Assembly: GCF_036370855.1 (NCBI RefSeq)
Contig: NC_088113.1
Coordinates: 18,682,501-18,746,500, forward strand
Reading direction: 5' to 3'
Source: Dromaius novaehollandiae
Taxonomy: Eukaryota > Chordata > Aves > Casuariiformes > Dromaiidae
Length of the DNA: 64,000 nucleotides
Of this stretch, positions 14,676 to 26,900 are shown piece after piece. The notes below the pieces were generated by a model. That model worked only from the letters and a program-made list of their open reading frames with translations, did no database searches and was not told the origin of the DNA. Each line of letters begins with the position of its first letter. Within the stretch, counting starts at the first letter, position 1. The translations under genes were made by a program, and so were the position numbers.

Positions 14676-14951
14676 TCAAAGAAAATGTAAATGATTATTC
14701 AGGAATATCCCTATGCGATACATACATTTGAACAACAGTGAAGATGAAATGGCAGCAGTCTTTTCAGGCTTTACTGCATTGTAATTATGATCGCTTGCCC
14801 AGGATGGTGTGCTGTTTTCTGATGCTGGCTCTTTAGCAATAGGTTGAGTATTTGCCTCAGTCTTGGCAGTTGTCAAAACAGTCTTCTTTGCGTTCCCCTC
14901 TTTTTTCTCAGGAACTTGTCTCTTCTGGATCGAGAGAGGCTTAGTACTTGC
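14676..14951 (-). CDS. DIDO1: DIDO1 alternative terminal exon (read-through short isoform)
   Basis: If the GTATGT donor at 14725 is not used, the frame continues 16 codons past Lys (tail CMYRIGIFLNNHLHFL) to a TGA ending at 14676. The predicted product is 729 residues. Counted from the position of the mammalian start codon it is 566 residues, close to the human short isoform of 562 as I remember it, which has only the PHD finger. That agreement suggests the same intronic termination is used here. The exact mammalian tail sequence is not something I can verify. Confidence 0.65.
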   Translation of the reverse strand, partial: ASTKPLSIQKRQVPEKKEGNAKKTVLTTAKTEANTQPIAKEPASENSTPSWASDHNYNAVKPEKTAAISSSLLFKCMYRIGIFLNNHLHFL

Positions 14952-17900
14952 CTGTGTAATTAAAAGAAGCTTAATTAATAATACTCATCATGAACACCGT
15001 ATTTTACAGACACATATATACATACATAAACAAATTTATTAATTTGTTATTAAGATAATACAAACACTTGAAATTATGTAATTTCAAATTCAAGTCTTTA
15101 AAGCTAAGATAATACATTGTAACTTCACAAGCAGAGTATGGTAAAGAAACCCTCTCAAAACAAGTGTATTTATCAAGTCTTTTTTTGTTTGAAAAATTGA
15201 CCATTTTACAGCTGTTTCAAAAGGGAAAGCTAAAGAAAGAAAGGATGCAGAAGGTGATTTTTATTTAGTTGCATTTTTTTTGCTTCCCAAAACACACATA
15301 CTATGCAGCAACATATTAATTCACAAGAACTCCAAATTATGACCAAAAAGAGTTTCAAAAAAGTTGTGCTGCTATCAGAAAATCCTTTCAAGAACCCATC
15401 TCTCTTTAGGGGAAATTACTAAGATTTTTTTTAAAGGTAACATGACACAAGAAGTAACATAAAAAGGAAAACATTTTATAGTCAGAAGAATTAAACATGG
15501 CCTTACCATAAAAAAGGCAAAAGAAAGAAAAAGAAAGAACTCTTTGATACAGAATTTTGCCATTTTTTTTCTGTCTCAAAAATGAGGGCGCAGGAACAAG
15601 CCACTGTGCTTCAGCACAACTGTTTCTATAAAACTGCTCAGAATTAAGAACATAAGCTTACCTGTGGTTGAGATTTTGGCACACCAGGTTTTTCAGATTT
15701 TGGTTTGATCTTCTCTTTAAGTTTTGGTTTTGCATCTTTGCCCGCACTTAGAAATTTCATTGTGGCTGCAGCATGTTTGAGAATGCAGTCATTGCTGCAA
15801 TACACAGAATCAGGCTGAGCCACCTTAAAACAGCCAGGACCAATGCACTTGGATGCACCAGGAGCTTCAATTACCTAAAGATTGAAGTAGAGCAAGTTCA
15901 AACTTCAAAAAGACAACAAAAAAACCCTCTCCCTACAGCACTAAGAAACCTTTATACATCATATGGGCAGACTACAGCTATGACTGTTAGTGACATGAGC
16001 AATTGCCAGCTTTAAAACAATTTTCAGTCTTGAGATGTCAGAAACAACTACTCATAACAACCCATACAAATTTAAGGATTTCGCTCTTGCCACAGAAAGA
16101 CAAAAAAAAGTGTTTTTAGGATACTATTGTAGTCTAAAATGGCTGGTCTGCTGGCACTGAACTAAAGGAGGTTGGTTTCCTAAATTTTCAGATCCCATAA
16201 GCACACAGATGCTTTCTTCTGGTCCTCTGCACCACATAAGAGAGATCCTTGTAATAATGCAGAACTGGTTTCTCAAGAACAAGGTTTCTAAAAAGCATGT
16301 TGCTCATGTATCACCACCAGCAGCTGTCCCCAGCCATGTGTGCATGCAGAAGGAAGCAGTCAGCTATTCGGGTGTTCAGATAATCCTTGCTCTAGAGGTT
16401 TACCGGTTTTAGTTTTTAGAAGTCCCCAACTCACATAAACGCAACCATTCTCCTAGACAATTCTGCCATTGCCTAATACTTCTTACACACTGAGTAAGAA
16501 GTTCACATATGCAATCTATTATTTTCTTCTATTCCACTTCTCAATTTATATCAAAGCACTTTATACTAAGCACTTCCCCTTCAATATTAAAATTTAAAAT
16601 ACAGCACGTTCCTTGAAATAAAATACATTAGGTCAAAGTCTAGAAATACTGAAAGTTCCTTAGGCTCCAGCATTTCACGTCTAGGTGCTATGTCTTTAAT
16701 CTCATTTGCTCCCTCTTTTTGATTATTCATAAAAGTGTTATACAACTGACCTAATTCCCAAAAAACTACTGTATCTTTAGACAGCTTTCCCCAAATCAAT
16801 AAACCACAATTTGTGATTACCAAAGGTAACGGCTTTTCAGCAATATTTCCATAAAAAAAAAGTTATTCACATAGCTTATTTTTTCAATCAAAAGTCAGTA
16901 AGACAGCATTAGGCGCTGTGATCTGATGAAAGTGATGTTGGGATTTGCCATAAAGATAAAGATTATGCTTTAGAATACTTTTCCATGATGTATACACTTT
17001 AAGTGTGAAGTACAAGAAAAAAGGGTATCAGTTATGTTCCCTAGAAGGCACCTCATACCTCAGACAGCTGAGCTGTCATTTCTAATTAAGGGCAGTTACT
17101 CAAGATGATGACAAAATTCCATGGTTGATGTTTGTAGCTATACAATCCTAGGAGCTTTAACCATAGACCAAACCTCTGCTGCAGTAGATGCTGCATGGAC
17201 AGCAACAAGGAGCCTTTCTCAAAGTGCTTAAAATACTGGTGTAAGAGAACACACTAACATAGGGATAAACTGAATAACGAGACTGTTCAGTCAGCATAAC
17301 AGAGTGTTTTCAGAATGTCAACATGCTAAATACCAAAGATCTTTTTTGCCCAGAAGGGACAATTATGCACAGATTAAGTGGTGCTTGTTTATATAAGCTG
17401 TAGAGGGATCATTTCTGAAAGATGAAGGACAGCATGGAATAAAACACAGACTTGACTGCTCACTTCTCCCAAAAAGTAGTGCCATCTGTCAAACACAAGG
17501 AGAGTAGTTCTATTATTTTTCCAAATGCCTAAAGAAATATCTAAAATGCAAGTAATGCCTCCATAAGAGGCGATGAGTTACTTGAGGATAATTATATGTT
17601 TTCCTTTTACTAAAGGAAAGATGACTACCATATTCAAGTAACATGTCAAAATGTTAACATCAAAGAGGACCTGGAGATATTCAGAAGCAGAACTTAAAAT
17701 TAATACTAACACTGTCAAGTGAAATGCAGGCCACCAAACTCAAAAGAACAAGTTGGGCTTTCAGATAAAACTGTACACCGCAGGGGTTTTTTTGTTTCTT
17801 ATTTTTCCCCGAGAAAAGTTTTTCACACATTTAACTTCAAACAGTAATTATTTATATATTAAGCTCATTTAATGTTCCGATTTATACATTAAGCTCACTT

Positions 17901-20900
17901 ACTTTGCTGATACAGATAGCCCTGCTATTTCAGTAAACTAAAAAGTGTTATTTGATAAATACTTAGTAGAAAATGTACTACGCCAATAGAAAAAAATCTC
18001 CAAGAAGCAGCTTATGCTCAAACTTAAGATTGATTCTAGTGATGATTCCAAAGTTTAAAGCTTAGGCACCAACAAATTCATACAGAAAAAAATATGAACA
18101 GCTGTAGCATGCTGACAACAAATATGCAAAACATACTCTTCAAGGCATGCTAAGAAGAAAAGGAAAACGTTCAAGTTATTGGCATTACTACAGTAGCTTT
18201 AGCAGTACAAAGTCAGTCACTGTGGTATAAAGTTTTTAAACTTGTGTACATTCAATTGAAGAAGCTTTTCTGCCTGTATTTTGAATTAGGCATGAAACTT
18301 GATATTGCAGAACTTAAGTTTCTTTTACATTCCATGCCAGAATTGGCAATAATTTGCAATAAACATTTTATGTTACTGTTTCACAAGGCAGCTTAAAAAC
18401 AATTCTCTATGTATTAACAACTTGAAGGAGCATCAGGACAAGTATCAGAACTTCAAAGACTAGAAGGAAGGACAAGAGGCTGTAATAACAGCTGGAATTA
18501 ATTCCAACATTGCCACTTGCCAACGCTAAGTAAAAAGTTTCACTGTCATTGAAAGTCTCAAAAAGAATTTTTTTTAAGCAAGAATAAACCATTCCAGAAT
18601 TCTAAATATTTTTATGAAAACAAGAGCTTATTATTTGATTTCCAAAGTATTTTAAAAAGAGTAAAAAATACAAAGCATGTAATGGGATATTTCCTTACAG
18701 TACATACAATTTGTAAATCCCTTATTTCAAAATAGAACTCTCAGTTTTAGCTAGTTCCTGTACTGATAATACTACAGATAAACTTCTGCTAAATAATAAT
18801 ATTTAATGGACTGTTCAGCTTCATTTTTAGTTTTCATAAACAATATCAGGAGATGTACAGACAAAAGTAACCAATTTTCTCAAATATACTTAGTGAAGTA
18901 TAAAAAGTAGAAACATAAAAAAAAAAAATACTTACAGGTTGAAATATCTTGAGTTTTTTCTTCCCACTTGGATTTGCAGCTTTTTCAATCCTACCCTTGA
19001 TTCCTTGGTCCTCAACAGACTTTTGTTCAACTGTTCCTATGCTTGTGAATTCTGTGCCATCCACATTTACTTGCCTCTCTTTAGCTTCCTGCTGGTCTGT
19101 TTCTGAAATTGTCTCATCCTGTCCCTGCAGAATGGTGCAGTTTGGACAAATATAGTCCTCACCATTCCTTTCCAAAAGCCGCCCTCGAGCCTCAGAAATA
19201 CCCACACAGTCACCATGAAACCATTCCTCACATCTATCACAACAAATCATAAACCTGAAAAAAAGAAGGAACAGTAGAGCATTATGAAATGAAAGACAAT
19301 TAAACCTCAACAGATACTTCAAGTAGCAGATCTTAAATACCTTGTCAACATATTAGTATGCTTTATCATCTCACTGTTCATTACTGTGTTCATTAGTTTA
19401 TCTCCCCCAAACCCAAAAACTTTCAATAAACCCAACAGCTCATTTAGACATACTCAAAAGGTAAGCTTTAGCAGCTAGTTTGTTTTTCATCATAGAAAAA
19501 TTCCAATTATTTGCATTATATTTTTAGTTGAAAGTTCTGCCTACCTGTTATTATGAGGCTGGCGACAAATACAATACAGTGCATTGGGGTCATAAATCTC
19601 ACACTCAGGCTTGCTTCTTGGAAAATCTTCAGCTTCTTCACTTGTGATCCCTTTTGCTCCAAGGGCAGGTTTTATCTCTTGAACCTGAAGATCTTCAGCA
19701 TGTTCCTCTGACACAACCACCTGACTTGCAACCTCAGTGCTGTCTGCAGTTTCAGGCTCTTGTTTTAGAGGCAGTTCAGTCTTGACTTGTTTTTCAGCCT
19801 GGTTATCAACTGTTTCTGAAGGACTTTGTTCTGTGTTTTTCTTCCTCAGGCGGTTCTGTATTTCTTTCAATGTCAGCTGTGCAGGTTTTTGCTCAACCCG
19901 TTTCTTTCTTAGTCGATTCTGCAGCTCCTTCAGTGTTAACCCATCACTATCACTATCAGAAGAATCATCATCTTCCTCTTCCTCCTCCTCTTCCTCCTCC
20001 TCTTTTGTACGTCTCCTTTTAGAGCCTTTCTGATACTTACAACTCCTAGTGCTACTCCTCCGAGTTCCAGGTTTTGTATCCGGAGCACTCTCTACACTGC
20101 CTTCTGAGGCAGTTTCAGCATCCGTAGCTGGACAGGACGCTGGTTCACTTGAATCTTCCAGAGCACTAGGAACATTCCTCCTTCCTCTACGTCTTACTGT
20201 TGTAAGAAATTCTTCCACTCGTTCAGTTCGCTTTGGTTGCCGTCCACTGCGTCTGAGGTTTAAGCTTTGTTGCTGCTGTTGTGGCTGTTGTTCACTAGAG
20301 TCCACATCAATATCTCCTGCACCTTCTCGCTTAGCAATTGTAGTTCTTCGAAAACCCCAGGTTTTCCTGAACTCTTTACTTGTAGGCTTGATAGCTTTTT
20401 GTTCCTCCTCATTACTTTGCTCACCTTTCTCATCCAAAACTGATGCTAAAAACAAGGGAATACTTATTAAACTGGTACTGAGGGAAGATGATTTTCTTAA
20501 ACTTTTTTTTTTAATACAGTATTATTTTCTTTGTGGTAATAGATAAATATATATAACATAAATGGTGTCTATCCAGAAAAGGATGCGGTACATCAGTCCA
20601 AAGTAAGTAACGTGCAGCTCTCCACCTCATTTTATGGCCCTGCTAACAGGTAAAACACTTTCCTTTGAATACAGCAGAAGCAATTAAGTATGTAACTGAA
20701 TGCTGAGCCAACATAATCCAGCTATTACAAACTCTTCTGTTAAAAAAAATAGGATGGACATATAAGCATAATTTCTGCTCAATTTAAAAGGAAGAAAACT
20801 TACCAGGGGAACTATTTTCCATGTTGTCAGTATTAGATTCAGATTCTAATGGCACAGGTTGTGAACTTACAACTTGTTCCATAGTATGGACACCACTGTC

Positions 20901-23900
20901 CCCACCCTGAAACACTAAAGACAAACATAAGGTTCAAAACTTAAGATTCAACAAGATCTATAGCCCAAGTAATTACTAAATATTCCGTTATAATCTCATT
21001 TTATTGTAAGGTAAGTAGTATGCAAAATAGCTTGAATTTCAAGCCACTAATGGTCACTGAATACCAACATAAAGATCACTGAATTCCTTCAAAGACAAAG
21101 CACTAAGTTGAAATGTACGGCTTTAGATACTATCCTGACATATTTTATTAAATAGTTCAGAATTTATGATGTTTTTCTTCAAGCAATACAAGCAGAGGGA
21201 CCTATTTTGATAATCCCAAATAATCAATGCAATCAGCTTTCTCAAATTTAGTGCATGCACAGCATATGCACTTTAATCCAAAGCACACACCTTGTACAGA
21301 TATTTTATAACAAAAGAACCCCAACCTTGTTAAAGCATTGAAAAAAGATAGTGCAAAAGCATGTTACTGAATCAGTTAAAAGAACAGAAAATGTATGCAT
21401 CTACACTATTTTGCAGATGAGTGTTCAAATTCACTGTTAAAAAAAACTTCTTACATAGTATGAACCTACTGACTGGAATTTGTCTGGGGAGAAACTTACA
21501 GCAGTTCCACTCTGTAAGGGAGAACCAGTGCGAAAATCAGGGAAACTATACCATGGAGCAAAACAAGGAATCATCCAAACGTGTGAACACATTTACTGTT
21601 TTAAAGGCAAGGATGGTCCTTTATCCTTTATAAAAATATCATTTAACATTTTCTACTAGAAAAGTCTGCTCATGATCTGCAGCAGGATAAAACATGAAGT
21701 AGAAACAACAGTCAAAAAAACAAAAAAACAGAAACACACAAAGCTATTGCTGTTTAAATTATATAGGGTAGAGTGGAAAAATAATGAGTTTTCTGATGCT
21801 AAACAAAATGTCAAAACCAGAAAAAAGCAGTCTCTCATCATCAACAGCAGAACTGATTCTCACAAAGATTGCTTCTCTAGATCTAACTCTTGTCTATTAA
21901 ATGATGTAGCTATTTTTAAAATTATTTCAGAAACACTAGTGGATACTCTTCAGGATAAAGCAATACACCTTCCCTTCACAACTTCTTTAGTAAGTTTCAC
22001 TGGATAGAAGAAATGACATAAAAGAGAACAAAATCAAAACTTTTTCAAGCATGTCTCTGAGGGAAAAAAAAGCTGTTTTGAACTGAACTTGAGAAAGGCT
22101 GCTCCTTGATACGGTTATTTACAAAGAGGTTCTCAGCCCACATGATCTACCAAAAATGACACAAGAAAAAGATTCATCTGAGAACCTCCAACTATCACAG
22201 ATAGAGCTATAAGAAGAAGAAAAAAGTCATGTTGACAACTGAGACTACTGTTTTCAAGTCTTTCCCAGCATACTAGGAGACTCTTATTTGAAAAGAGAGA
22301 AAGTACACAACAGAAATAAATATAAAATCAAACGCTAGATTTTAAGCAATTCAAAAATAACCTGGTCTGTGCAAGTATTAAAGTTAGTATTGCATCACAT
22401 ACAATATTTTAAAAGCAGCTGCACGCAATGTAAAGGTTCTACTCAGAGAATGTAGCAGCTAAGTTTTGCGGTTGTTACAACTACATTGCTCATGTACTGT
22501 AATATGTAGCAATAAATATACACCTGAATGAATTGGTAAACATAAATAGTATTTTAAAAACAACACCCCCCCAAACCTCTCCAAGCTCCCCTGCCCCCTC
22601 CCCCAACATACATTTTTGTAGTGGTTCTATACATCTTCCTGGCTCAATATTTGCAGTTAAGCCAAAAGGGAATGTTAACAGAATCACTAGAAAAGAGTAA
22701 CTGCTGAAAGAATCAGAAAGATACTTCTAAAAGCTGTACATATTACAGCTACAAATTTTGAGAAGCATCCTTTAGCAAGCTTTTCCTTTTCAATCTCACT
22801 GTTTTTAAATCTTGCAGTGTACATTGGTTATGAAATGGCTCCTTATTTTAAATATTGTATCAGCTGCATTACCTTTTTGCCACATCAAACATAATCCCTC
22901 TATAGGGCAAACCCTCTGTTTCCTAATACTAGATTAAACAAAATGTTAAAACAGTAATTTAAGACCTGATGCTATGCAAACAATTAAGATAAAGAACTTT
23001 AAAATTTGTGCTATGTTTTGAAATACAGCACTTAAACCATTGTCCATAAATCAACTTAAGTGAGATACTATAAATGTATTTGTAAAGATAATAGACCCCA
23101 GAACAGTAACTGATTAATTTGAACAGTGCAGCAGGACTCAAAAGTAAATTTTAAGCCTGTAGTACAATAATAGAAAACCAAAACTACTTCAGTCTAATAC
23201 AAAATGCCATTAAATTCTCTCTCAAAAAAAAAAAAAACCCACAGCATAATGTATTTGGACTGAACCGTAGTTTTTTAAAAAGGCAACACTAAAACTATAA
23301 TCACACCCAAAAAAAGGCTACAATGGAAGCAAGAATAGAACGGGTCAAAACAACAACAACAACAAAAATTCACATCTTTGTTTACCTTGGAAGATGAAGA
23401 AATACTAAAAGTTACAGCAGAGGTAATCCAAATTCTGAGATTTAAGTTCCAGATAAAATGTAAAGAAATAAGAAGAGTCTTCAATGTCCTCTATATGCTT
23501 TACCTGACACAGCATTAAATGTTCGAATGGTTTCTCCTTGTAGAGCTGAATGAAAGGGAGAGCCAGAGGAGGGCAGCAAAGGATCAGAGTCATTCAGCAT
23601 TATCCTTCCAGCACATGCTGAATTTTCTGATTCAGAAGTGCCAGATTGGTCCCGCTGACAACTCAGAGACTCAACTACCATCAATCCTCCTTTTTGTGCT
23701 GGCTCCTGCAAAAAAGAAAGAAAACAAGACATCAGTATATTTATGGGCTTAGCTACCACTGTATACTTAAAAGTGGGCTTGTTTTGGCTCTATTACATTA
23801 TAAAGCAACTTTCATATTTTGCCCGTTTGTCAGTTTTTACTTTCAAAAAGAAACTGAAACAGGAATGAAAAAACAGAGCACCACTACCACCACTTATCAG

Positions 23901-26900
23901 CAGCTGAGGCCTTCAAATATACACCAAATATGACTGTACTCTCATAAATTTGTTTACAACTCATGATCTTCAGAACAGTAACAAACTATTCAACAAATCT
24001 ACTTCAATTACAGTATTTAAAAGCATCGTGAGACTGAAATTCAACACAACTGTATATTATGCAATGAAAATATAGAAGTGCTTTTAACCATTAGAATACC
24101 CTGGTTTACCATAGGGAATATTTACCAGTTTGTATTAAATTTCACCACAGAAGATGTCTGCAGCTTTGATGATTTAAATCCAGGTGGCTACTCAGTGGTT
24201 TTGTAAGGTAGAGCTTCAGAACTGAGGAATGCTCCTTATCACTGTTTCCTTCACTAAAATAGTTTGCAATCTAAAGAGTTTCAGAAGCTTTGTTTCAAGG
24301 ACACCACATGACATCAATAACCACATATTTTCCCAAGAATTAACCATATGAAAGTATTTCAGAATCAGGAAATTCATTTTAAGCCTCTGAACAAGAGTTA
24401 ACTGTTTGGTCCAATTCACATGCCGAATGGCAAACTGAAACATGAACATCAACTGCTTGCTTTTGAGCTCATACGAGCTTGAAAATTAGTGGGAAATGCC
24501 TGCATCTAGCCTGAAGAAGTCTGCCAAAGCAAAAGAACGCTGAAAAAGAATCGGGGAAGAAAAGAAAGACCAGATGGACAGGATAGGAAAAATTGCTTTT
24601 AAACTGGCCTATAAAATAAATCAGTGAAGACAAAAGAGCAACAACACTGGAGCAATGCTATTGGCCACAGACTGTGTCAGGATTTTGCAATTAAGGATGC
24701 AGGGAAACTGCTATAGAGGATGTAGAAAATCATTACAACATGAATAATTATTTCAAAGCAGTAAGAACAGATTCTGCTAACATTCCAGGTGGGGAGACAG
24801 GCAAATTAAAGAACAAATTATATAATACTACAAAGACATGCCAATATATACTCCCAACTTTTTTCTCCCCCTTTTTAAAGAATACATCAAATTTTCAAAT
24901 CTCACAAGTCCCCAAATCTTACAGCGTTTTTGCTATTTATAAACACTTCTATAATTGAATGACGATCTCTAGGTGCTCTCCAGTGCCATGTTACTGTCCC
25001 AAATATGGGGAGGTAAAGGGGGGAAATACCAACCCTCCCCAAATGTGACTGTCATCAGTGGATCACTTTATTATTTCATGAACAAAAACTCCCAAGATCT
25101 GCATGACTATGGAAAAGCAGAATCAGAAAAAAAAAATATGAATAAATAGATCTACATTAACATTTTCAGCTTTCTCTATCTTCTCTATAGAACATTACAC
25201 ACATTACGTGCATTCTTTCTCTCTGCCAACTATTCCCACTCCCAAAATAAAAAGTGGCAGGGTGTGTGGGGGGGGATTACACAGTAAAGAATAATCTGAT
25301 TTAAAAGACCCTAGGCACTAGATCTCATGGCATTGAATACCTGCACTAATTCGTATTTTGCTCCATTGTCTGAATCAGTGATTATATCCAAGGAGTCAGT
25401 CCTTGACGGCTGAGGACAGTCCGAGTTTAAAGTGCCTTGTTCCACGATGTTGCTCTGTAATAACCTTTCAATCTCCCTGTTCAGAATCTCCAATTGATCA
25501 CACATCATGCAATTTTTAAATGATACGCCTAAAGGAAGAGGGAAAGTCAGCTAATCACTTCTTGTTCAATTCTAATATTAAACTATGAAAACAAACTGTT
25601 TCTTGAACAAGTAAAGGCGTATCCTAATGACTTATTTGAGTAACTTATCCAGTAACATACTAAAGAAAGGACTGCCTCCATATTACAAAATTAAGTATCT
25701 GTGTGCTTCAACTCAAGGCCACGTGTGCAACATGCTCTTTACATTTATGTTTCAGGCACAGAGCTGATATCACTAAAGCATTCAAAAAAAAATGGAATCA
25801 GCATTTTTTCTTCTTAGGAGACATTCTGGTTACTTGAGCATAATATGTTTTACAGTCTACTACAGTCATACCCCACCCAGTGGCAAGACTGCACAGCACA
25901 CAGACAACAGCTTTAATTTAACATAAAACAGCATTTTGGATACAAATAACAATCAAAAACAACTAAAAAATCTATGCAACTATCATGTTTTTTTGTATTA
26001 ACAGTCATTAACTCACTGTTAACAGCCTCGAGGAGAAAACTCTAACAGAACTGCAATTTTAAAAGAATTGCAAATTTGATAGGTATACAAATTTAGTACA
26101 CTAAAACACTAAAATTCCACCCCCACACACATTTGTTAGAAAATGTTTGGATTGCTCTTAACTATACTGAGTATTTAAGGCCTTCGTTTTCTCTCTCCTT
26201 AGTTAGTCCAGATTACACTTATTTATATGAATCTGCTCTTGTGGAATTACATCATAAAACATGTTAAACAAATGCCTAGAAGCTGAAAAATAAATTTTAT
26301 CAGAATGTAAAAACACGAATCCCTAACTCACAATTACACTTCTAAACTTAACACATCTCCTAACACTTCAAGCAAAAATTCTACTATCGCCTACAAAAAA
26401 TATTTCCTACAACATAAAGTAACTTTGAAAGTCTTAGCATCTCTTTCTCTTCCCAATTCAGTAGGATTTTTTTTCTTTTGTTCCGTTTGTTCTCTAGTTC
26501 AGCTATTCAATTATGATGGAGATACTAAGAGAAATGTGGGCTGAAGCAGCAAACTTCATCTTGTTTTGAAGGAACTGTGGGTTCATGATCAACTTAATCT
26601 CCTTCTCCCTAATACAGTTCATTAATCATACTCCTGAAACTTGAAAGTTCTTTCTGGGAACTAAGTGGTGTACTTTCCCTAATAAGAGATTTGGCAGAAA
26701 TATGAATGGTCTATTAGAAAGAATATTATTTAACTTTGTTTTTAAAAAAAGCTGGGAAAAATCTGAAAATGAAAGGGCAGAAGGGCAGAACAGCACTAAT
26801 AATAAATACGCATACTGTTGCTTATTCAGAAAGTCCTCTGGTTTTACTTAGGTTACTAGTTTCCTTTGATAAGCAATCTCCACTGTGAATATGTGTAATC

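Noticed and set aside
20446-20455. MFLASVLDEKG as the DIDO1 start
   Set aside because: The Met-Phe-Leu codons are intron sequence before the AG acceptor at 20446; the true upstream sequence comes from exon 4.
20049-20546. 165-codon plus-strand frame (Cys/Ser/Leu-rich)
   Set aside because: Exact antisense of DIDO1 exon 5; its low-complexity residues come from the complement of Gln, Glu and Arg codons.
23481-23759. 92-codon minus frame as a separate small protein
   Set aside because: Its centre is DIDO1 exon 3; the ends are intron sequence beyond clear AG and GT borders.
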